Below are positions 35,001 to 40,732 of a stretch of 40,732 nucleotides of DNA, in pieces. The stretch is from Acanthaster planci (lineage: Eukaryota; Echinodermata; Asteroidea; Valvatida; Acanthasteridae). Each line of letters opens with the position of its first letter. The stretch's first letter is position 1. A program made the translations under genes and the position numbers. The DNA lies in the NCBI RefSeq assembly GCF_001949145.1, contig NW_019091534.1, forward strand, positions 9,417 to 50,148, given 5' to 3'. The notes beneath the pieces were generated by a model. It made no database searches and was not told the DNA's origin. It saw only the letters and a list, made by a program, of their open reading frames with translations.

Positions 35001-35738
35001 AGACAATCGGAGCCCACCGGTTTCACAATGGTGATCGGCTTTAGGAGTGTTTTTCGGAATTATCATTTCTAAAGAGAATGTCCAAACGTCTACGATTGTG
35101 CTGGTGGAAATGAAACGAAAAGATGAGTACCGGTAATAAGCTTTGATTTGTTTTGTCTTCAACACCTGAAAAACTTCTGGGTAGTTTTTCCAGATTATTT
35201 TAATTGAATGAGAGTACTCACCACTGTTGTATAATAATGGCAGCTTAGGTTGCTCTGCAGGTTAAAGATTTTACAGGAGTCGCTAGGAATCTTAAGGTCA
35301 AGGAGTCACGATATTCATATTAAATCTCTACTGGAGAAGAACCTTAAAATATTTAGAATCTACCGAAATTTCGTAGAGGAATACAATACCTGAAATAACT
35401 TTCAATGCCAAAAAAATCTAAAACACTGTCTTCAATTGATAGAAACATCAAAAACATCTAAAGAGCTATAAGCATAAGCACCTTTCCCAAACACCAACAT
35501 GTTTTGTTTTTTTTAAATCTAACCTTCTCTTGCCAAAAGGGACTACAATATTGTGGAGTATTTGTGGGAAGCAAGTATTCTGAACGTTTTAATAACTTTC
35601 TTGAGATCCCGACTCCTTATTTTCAGAAAAACAGGTTTTTCAACGTTCCTTCACTCTGTTTCAATTTCTCAGTTACCCAGTCACTAATAATGTCCCATTT
35701 GATAATAATGAATTAATAATGAGCTTTCTTTTTGTTGC

Positions 35739-35905
35739 TCAAACTGTCACTTCCATCTCGTCCTTACCGAGGGTAGCATACTTGACGGTCCTAGAGGTGG
35801 CGTTGACTTCGGCCAGGCACACCACTCCTCCCATGGTGGTGCCGTGGTGGCGGTGAACTTCCGCCGCCTCCTCTCGATGTTGGGTCAGAGCCGGGCCCCA
35901 GGAGT
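35739..35905 (-). CDS. SLC6 last exon: cytoplasmic C-terminus
   Basis: The acceptor is 'ttctccactag'. The frame, entered in phase 1, starts (D)[10 protein letters not shown], the W-G-P-A-L block found after TM12 in many SLC6 carriers. It ends E-M-E-V-T-V and TGA at 35739-35741. The end V-T-V has hydrophobic residues at positions 0 and -2, which could fit a class II PDZ ligand. The preceding recognised exon ends in phase 0, so one small exon between 35906 and 36946 is not found. Confidence 0.75.
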
Positions 35906-38900
35906 CTAGTGGAGAAGTGATGTTACGGAAGCGCTAGCCAAGGAGGGATGGAACGAAAACCAAGTACTGAATGAATCCTAAATGTGTTGTTTGTGATAGA
36001 GATACGGCAAGAAGTTTTAGTGGTAATCATGCATGTCATCATCATCATGGTATTTTCGAGCAATGTGGTGATTTTCACCCTCTGTTCTTTTTTGTTTGTT
36101 TGTTTTTGTTTCTTTTCCTTTTTGTTTGTATACTCGCAGTGTCTGCAATCTCCATTATCTGTCATCTTAATTAGCCAAGGTGAGCACAAATTGACAAGTA
36201 GGCCTACGTAGGCCTAGTTCATAAGAAACTTCTAAAACCAAACGACCCCCTGTCAGTTTTGAATCTATAGGCCCCGGGCTTGACCAGAAGAAGGCGCAAG
36301 TTTCCTAGCAACGGCGGCTCCTTTGGTAGGAATTTCACTTAGCTGGTTCACGAACGACTATGAATGAATGCAAGTTGCATGCGCGTCGCTACCAACAAAA
36401 CGAAAAATTCTGACCAGCACGGCTCTTTTCAACTTATAAGGGGGTGCTTCTGCTCATGGTGAATAGGAAATTATATACTCAGTATATAGGCCCGATAAAA
36501 ACAACAATGGGCTCACAAGCTTTCATCTGTATAAATAAGCCGTAGTGGCCACATTATCGTTAGAAGATGTTGGATATGGTTCAGTTTCCCATGCCCTTCT
36601 ATGTCCACTGCCTCCCACAAGTTTACTGTTTAACAAACTTATAATCTTTATTGACCAATGAAACACGAGGCGACTAACACTTGTGAGTAAAGCCAGACGG
36701 GTTTTGAGAAGCACTCTCTTTCAATTTCCGATTTGGGGGAAGCGTCAAGCTAGGTGAGACACACTTCATAGGAACACTAAACATAACTGTATATTATTGT
36801 TATAGCTTTGCATCAACATCAAATGCAAAGTCTGAGTGCCTGCCACATGTCCGAGAATACCAGTGCCCTGGTTGGAGTGTAGGGCTTACACAGCACAGGT
36901 GTCTAGGGCTTATGGAACACTTAATCTAGTATTTCATGTTCTTTACCTCCATGAAACTGCCCTTCCTTCTGAGCAGCTCAAAGACCACATGTCCCGGAAT
37001 ACCAATGAGCGTGGTGATCATAATCATCCAGCCGAGCGCTCTGGCCCAGGGCGGGTACGATCCGTTGTACTCGGGCTCGGTCCAGCTCACCCAGTTGAAC
37101 ACCAAAATAACCTGCCCACAAAAGGAACAAATGATGTCGTAGAGTCTTTATACTCTAATTTCTTACAACAACCCTTTTAAGGCATTTGTGTATTTCCATT
37201 AGGCTTTTCTCAATTTTCATTTTGCTATTTAAAAAGTATGTCGGTGCCTGTTTGGTTTATAAGACATTATATGTTTCGTTTTGCAAATCACACACATACC
37301 AGGAGCTCAATTTATTTGGGCGAACTTTCTCAAAAGCAAATGATTTTATGAGATTCCTACAGCAGTTGTATCCAGGTGAATTAACTTTTGTTCCAGGAAA
37401 AGTTGGGCGACTCAAGGAGGATAGAACCCCTCCTCAGACACCCATGGATTTTATTGGATGGACGAACTTACCCCCATGGACAGCGGAGTCAGGACCACCC
37501 AGTTCAGCGTCCACCACTTGAAATGCAGCGTGTCCACGTACCGGTCCCCAATCATGGTGCGGATGTCGTTAATGAAGCGTCGTACGCCGTAGCCCCAGCT
37601 CAGGCCACCGGTGATGAGGAATGCGAAGAGCACCATCGCAAAGTTTGCGCCGTAATTGTCCAAGAGAGACATCCAGTAGGGCCCGGCCTGTCGGACGGAA
37701 AGCAGCTCAGTTGGAATTTCAGTACTTCTACTATGGAAGGTAATAATATGAGAAGAAATGTCACTTTGCTAATATAACCCACCCCCCATGATGGGTCACT
37801 GGATAACCTGTCACGAGCCTTGCCGGAGGGGGAAAATATCTTTAGATAATCGATAAGTGGCTTGCCCCCTCCCCCTGGAAAAATCCTGGCGACGCCCATG
37901 TAACCTCTTTCAGCTAATTCAAGCACAATACACCCGTGCCAATGGTTAAGGGTTTAGGAGCCATCTACAGAACCAAATAATTACACTCTACTGGGGAAGC
38001 TGTACTGTTTGGCTTTCTCTTAACAGTCTCCCATTCAGTAGTCTGGTGATCTCAACATCGTTAGATTTTTTGATATCTTGCATGGTTACATACTTCAGTT
38101 ATGCAAATCAAACTGCTCAGAACCAGCACCACACAGATTCCCAGAGTGACAAAGCTCTTGCGCCGAGGTGGAAAGAGCCTGGGGTATTCGTCCACTAAGC
38201 TCGTCGCCAACCTTTCAATACCTACAAACTAGATAGAAAATGAAGTGGATTTTGGTGGTCCCAGTCTCTGACACACTTTCCCCTCTTCTCATCACTCAAG
38301 CTAAAGTTACCTTCACTATCTCAGATCCTTCACAATCATTCAAAATCCTGCAGGTTCTAGGATAATACAGTCTACTGGCTTTAAACAAGTCTTCATTTTC
38401 CATGAAACTGAAGTGCAAGGAATAATGCCACAATAGGTCGATGTACAATCGCACAATAAAAAATTAAATTTCACCCCAAATGTCACTGAAATAAACAGCT
38501 GAGGTTAGCCTCTAAACTAATAATATCAAATTGTTAAGAAGATAAAAAAGGAAAGATGAGTTTTAAACTGAAAGATTAGTAAAGGTTGTAGATGTCATAA
38601 AACACATATACCAAGCCATAAAAAATTGTACCTCCATTTAAAATAAAACAGATAAATACCTGGGTATCCAGGCCCAGTGTAATGAGCATGAAGAAGAAGA
38701 GAATCGACCAGAAAGGAGAAGCTGGCATTCTGGCAACTGCCTCTGGGTAGGCGACAAACGCCAGGCCAAACCCTGAAAGTACCAACAATACAAATGGCCA
38801 AACACTGGTGAAAAGACTCGGAGGAAAAATGGGAACGTCTATTCAACGAAAAAAGACCAGAAAACTGTCAGGGAAAAAGTAAGTTAAGTGTTGTTTTTGA

Positions 38901-39536
38901 GCAAGAGTATCACGTGTTTTCTTCGCGCATCTCAGTTATATTTCCAGGATTCGCATACCTTGCCTGACAACCTCAGAGACTTCTTTACCCTGGACATGGG
39001 CCATGTATCCCAGGATGGAGAAGATAGCAAACCCGGCCAAGATACTGGTTGCCGAGTTCAGAATGCTGACAATCATCAAATCCCTGCAGCAGAAATATAG
39101 ACAGATCAGTCAGAATGATACTTTCCAGCCTGGAAAAAATTTAAGTTTCTTTTTACAGTGCCTCGAAAATAAAAGTGGAAATCCATCCAGGTGGTTTGGC
39201 AATTCTGTTGAAGTGCTTTGTTGTAAATTGCGCACAATGAAAGAAAGAACCCGGACGTCCATCTGGGTGCCTGGATCAGCTTGGTTAAAAGGCCAAAACT
39301 TCCAAAACAAAAAAGGGCAATAAAATATCCAAGACCCCAAAATTAAAGGTGGGATACAAAACTCTTACTTCTGGTATTCTAAAAATGTTCCAATCCTTGA
39401 TACATTTTCTCAAAATGAATGATTATTTTCACCTGTATGTGTTGTTGTGGAACTTGTTGTAGGACGCCAGTGTTTGTAAACCGCCGGTAGCAACGCTCAG
39501 GGAATAGAAGATCTGCACCACTGCATCCAACCAAAC
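35739..39536 (-). CDS. SLC6-family Na+/Cl--dependent transporter, 3' half
   Basis: Seven minus-strand exons encode TM6 to TM12 and the C-terminus of a neurotransmitter:sodium symporter (SLC6), a plasma-membrane carrier that couples uptake of an amino acid, amine or similar solute to Na+ and Cl-. Exons from 5' to 3': 39433-39536, 38959-39083, 38660-38772, 38094-38228, 37472-37687, 36947-37111 and 35739-35905. Junction phases agree except before the last exon, where a small phase 0-to-1 exon must be missing. Chloride-site residues known from SLC6 structures are present: Gln and Ser in TM6 (Q-I-F-Y-S), Asn and Ser in TM7 (N-S-A-T-S). The Na2-site Asp is in L-G-L-D-T. The TM6 unwound segment is S-V-A-T-G-G rather than the common G-P-G-F-G, so substrate cannot be named. 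The first five TMs lie right of the window or in unrecognised exons. Confidence 0.85.
36199..36216. repeat. Perfect 18-bp palindrome
   Basis: 'taggcctacgtaggccta' equals its own reverse complement. It is a doubled copy of GTAGGCCTAC-type palindromes that also appear near 11733 and 29842. Confidence 0.9.
36947..37111 (-). CDS. SLC6 exon: end of TM11, EL6 and TM12
   Basis: 165 bases, phase 0/0, acceptor 'cttttgtgggcag' type, donor GAG|gtaaag. It encodes the end of TM11, a loop with Y-N-G-S-Y-P-P-W-A (the sequon NGS lies in this loop), then TM12 with G-W-M-I and I-P-G-H, and the basic R-R-K-G end. The Y-P-x-W-A..G-W pattern is typical of SLC6. Confidence 0.88.
37472..37687 (-). CDS. SLC6 exon: TM10 and start of TM11
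   Basis: 216 bases, phase 0/0, acceptor 'tttccgtccgacag', donor GGG|gtaagt. It encodes [14 protein letters not shown]10, then W-G-Y-G-V-R-R-F and D-I-R-T-M-I-G, and T-P-L at the start of TM11. The Y-G..R-F..D-I..M-I-G string is an SLC6 hallmark. Confidence 0.9.
38094..38228 (-). CDS. SLC6 exon: end of TM8, IL4 and TM9
   Basis: 135 bases (45 codons), phase 0/0, donor GAA|gtatgt. It encodes F-V-G-I-E-R-L, the intracellular V-D-E-Y-P with R-R-K, and TM9. The G-x-E..D-E-[YF]-P pattern is shared across SLC6 carriers. Confidence 0.9.
38660..38772 (-). CDS. SLC6 exon: EL4 and TM8
   Basis: 113 bases, phase 1 in and 0 out, acceptor 'ctttcag', donor CAG|gtattt. It encodes [12 protein letters not shown] (the usual motif is G-P-G-L-A-F-x-x-Y-P-E-A), P-F-W-S-I-L-F-F and L-G-L-D-T-Q. 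The Asp is the Na2-site residue of the family. Confidence 0.92.
38959..39083 (-). CDS. SLC6 exon: TM7 and start of EL4
   Basis: 125 bases, phase 2 in and 1 out, acceptor 'ttctgctgcag', donor CAAG|gtatgc. It encodes [12 protein letters not shown] and F-S-I-L-G-Y-M-A, then E-V-S-E-V-V. The Asn and final Ser of N-S-A-T-S are the TM7 chloride/Na1 ligands known in SLC6 proteins. Confidence 0.92.
39433..39536 (-). CDS. SLC6 exon: TM6
   Basis: 104 bases, phase 0 in and 2 out, acceptor 'ttttctgctcag', donor ACAG|gtgaaa. It encodes [13 protein letters not shown], the unwound segment S-V-A-T-G-G, and [10 protein letters not shown]. The flanks are canonical; the unwound substrate-binding segment is atypical. 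Confidence 0.92.
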
Positions 39537-40347
39537 CTGAGCAGAAAAAAAAGCAACACCACCACTAACGCAGTTGAACGTCTGTCCTTCATTTTGATTG
39601 CCAATCAAACTAAAGAACTTGCACAACACCGCTGTTTCGGCACGGAAAAGAGGTTGTGCGTATGCGCAAGATTTGCGCCATTTAAGTGCGCCCTCTTGTG
39701 GTAAAAAGTACTATGAATATTAATGAGCTGAAAGGATCACCTTTTAATTAAATCCTTTTTGAGAGGCACTGTGTTAATGAATATTTTTAGAATACGGCTT
39801 ATTAAAAACACAAAATTGGCCTTTTGATTGTCAGTGCGTTCGGCCATTTTGGTTGCCGGACACGCGTGAGAAGAGTGTCTAAAAGTTAACGTCTGTTGGT
39901 GATTGATCGACGATTACGGGATTTTTGACCGTTGTTAAAGCTTCAAAAGTATTGCTCCTAGAGTTTTGCCAGTCTTGGCTTGACATCCAGCTTGAAGAAT
40001 GGACCTTTTACAATCTATTTGCGCTCTGTGAACTGTGCAAACCGAACGGTACGCATTTGCAAGGCATTACACGACACGCTGATTTTTGCATTGATACACT
40101 ACATCTTGAAGGAATATCCACGAGAGCTCTACGTGCGTGATTGTTTCATGGGTGCCCTCACCGTGAAGAAGTTGCTCCGAAGTACATGCCGTCAGGTACC
40201 TATCTTCAAATAGCATTATTTTTAACAAATTTGACAAAGATAAACATATACACGACAAATATGCCTGTGTGTTTACTCCATTGCACAGTACACATACGTT
40301 CATTTATAAATATGTCGGTTTTGGGTTTATAGATCATGTTATTATTA
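39537..40347. other. Region between the SLC6 TM6 exon and the RAG1-like ORF
   Basis: No SLC6 TM5 exon is seen here, so either it lies beyond 40732 (with the RAG1-like ORF inside the intron) or the 5' half of the gene is elsewhere. The plus-strand open frames near 39925-40213 have no recognisable domain. Confidence 0.5.
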
Positions 40348-40731
40348 TTTGCAAACCGTGCTTACAACATAGCTAAGGCTATGCATGCCTCTACACATCA
40401 AAGTTACTGCATGGTTCAGAATATCTCTTGATATCTTCTTATCAACAGGTGCTGAACTTTGTGGATTACTGCAGTCATGTCTTTCTGCATTTTTGAGCCA
40501 ACTGCTTTGGTTGCATTTATTGCACTTGACCCTCCCATTCATGAGGACATTCACAAAGTACTGCTTGGCAGGTTGGATATGCAGAAGGTTGATTTGCTTT
40601 TTACATACTGAGCAAAGAACTGTTGAAGATGACGATTTGGAAAACAGCTCTTCTGGGCATTCCAAGCAAACAATGTGCTCACAATGTGTTTCAGTAGGTC
40701 TGTTGAAGATTTTGCAGCAGTACTTGCAAAT
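40348..40731 (-). CDS. RAG1 N-terminus-like RING plus zinc finger ORF, cut by the window edge
   Basis: Read on the minus strand from the right edge, the frame stays open for 128 codons. It first gives a C3HC4 RING: C-K-Y-C, eleven residues later H-C-E-H-I-V-C-L-E-C, then L-C-S-V-C. About 30 residues later comes a C2HC finger, V-K-C-N-K-C then R-H-D-C. A Lys-rich link and a short Met/Cys-containing helix lead to a TAA stop. A RING with E-T-x-C-x-H-x-x-C-x-x-C followed, past an x-V-L-M-N-G-R-V-K-C spacer, by a zinc finger is the arrangement of the RAG1 zinc-binding dimerisation domain and of N-RAG-type proteins reported in mollusc and other invertebrate mobile elements. The catalytic RAG1 core is not in the window. 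TRAF- or TRIM-like RING proteins are alternatives, but no B-box is seen. The part upstream of the edge is unknown. Confidence 0.6.
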
Positions 40732-40732
40732 A

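Larger units (their letters stand above)
30404..35738. other. Intergenic region between gene C and the SLC6 gene
   Basis: This region separates convergent genes. It contains a MITE-like element (30473-30701), a 'caagatatct' minisatellite (30832-31062) and an inverted dispersed repeat copy (31736-32043). From 32044 to 35738 I see only AT-rich single-copy-looking sequence, a G-rich patch near 32110-32390, and no exon I can support on either strand. Confidence 0.55.

Noticed and set aside
34827-35165. 112-residue minus-strand ORF that might be an SLC6-linked exon
   Set aside because: It lies beyond the SLC6 stop codon and shows no motif of that or any other family I know.
36680-36720. Candidate SLC6 micro-exon reading R-L-A-L-L on the minus strand
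   Set aside because: No usable acceptor with a pyrimidine tract and the wrong phase for the join.
37388-37777. 129-residue plus-strand ORF
   Set aside because: It is the antisense shadow of the SLC6 TM10/TM11 exon.
39925-40213. Plus-strand ORFs of 71 and 77 residues
   Set aside because: No recognisable domain and no linked exons; considered as part of a gene opposite the RAG1-like ORF but unsupported.

Overview
This is a window of intron-rich animal nuclear DNA. It has short exons with GT-AG borders, low coding density, microsatellites and minisatellites, many non-autonomous transposon-like repeats, and a 115-base assembly gap at 25129-25243. The gene content (single-domain LAMP-type lysosomal membrane proteins, an SLC6 transporter, and a RAG1 N-terminus-like zinc-binding ORF) suggests a marine invertebrate deuterostome, such as an echinoderm, hemichordate or lancelet. 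I cannot fix the species. Nothing looks bacterial. There are no operons, rRNAs or CRISPR arrays.

Layout. (1) 1-3152: upstream sequence with a two-copy 164-bp tandem repeat and a 21-bp minisatellite of about 40 copies. (2) 3153-30403: three tandem plus-strand genes, here called A, B and C, of the same LAMP-like family. Each uses the same architecture: signal-peptide exon, first Cys-loop exon, a second exon of exactly 193 bases, third exon, then a transmembrane/tail exon. Intron phases are 1-0-1-1. Gene B (14639-19103) is complete at 251 aa. Gene A lacks a recognisable signal-peptide exon. Gene C has all exons, but its last exon seems to be frame-broken in the transmembrane segment. (3) 30404-35738: intergenic sequence with repeats. 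(4) 35739-39536: a minus-strand SLC6 Na+/Cl--dependent transporter. TM6 to TM12 and the C-terminus lie in seven recognised exons; the 5' half is beyond the right edge, and one small exon before the last is not located. (5) 40348-40731: a minus-strand ORF, cut by the right edge, with a C3HC4 RING followed by a C2HC finger, resembling the zinc-binding N-terminal region of RAG1 and N-RAG-like mobile-element proteins.

The three LAMP-like paralogues all predict a short luminal domain with two Cys pairs, one membrane span and a basic cytoplasmic tail. Their tails differ. B and C end in a tyrosine YxxPhi sorting motif eight residues from the membrane. A has instead an acidic dileucine motif. This is a small family whose extracellular exon scheme is fixed while the sorting signal has changed. 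The RAG1-like ORF and the tail divergence are the points most worth following up.
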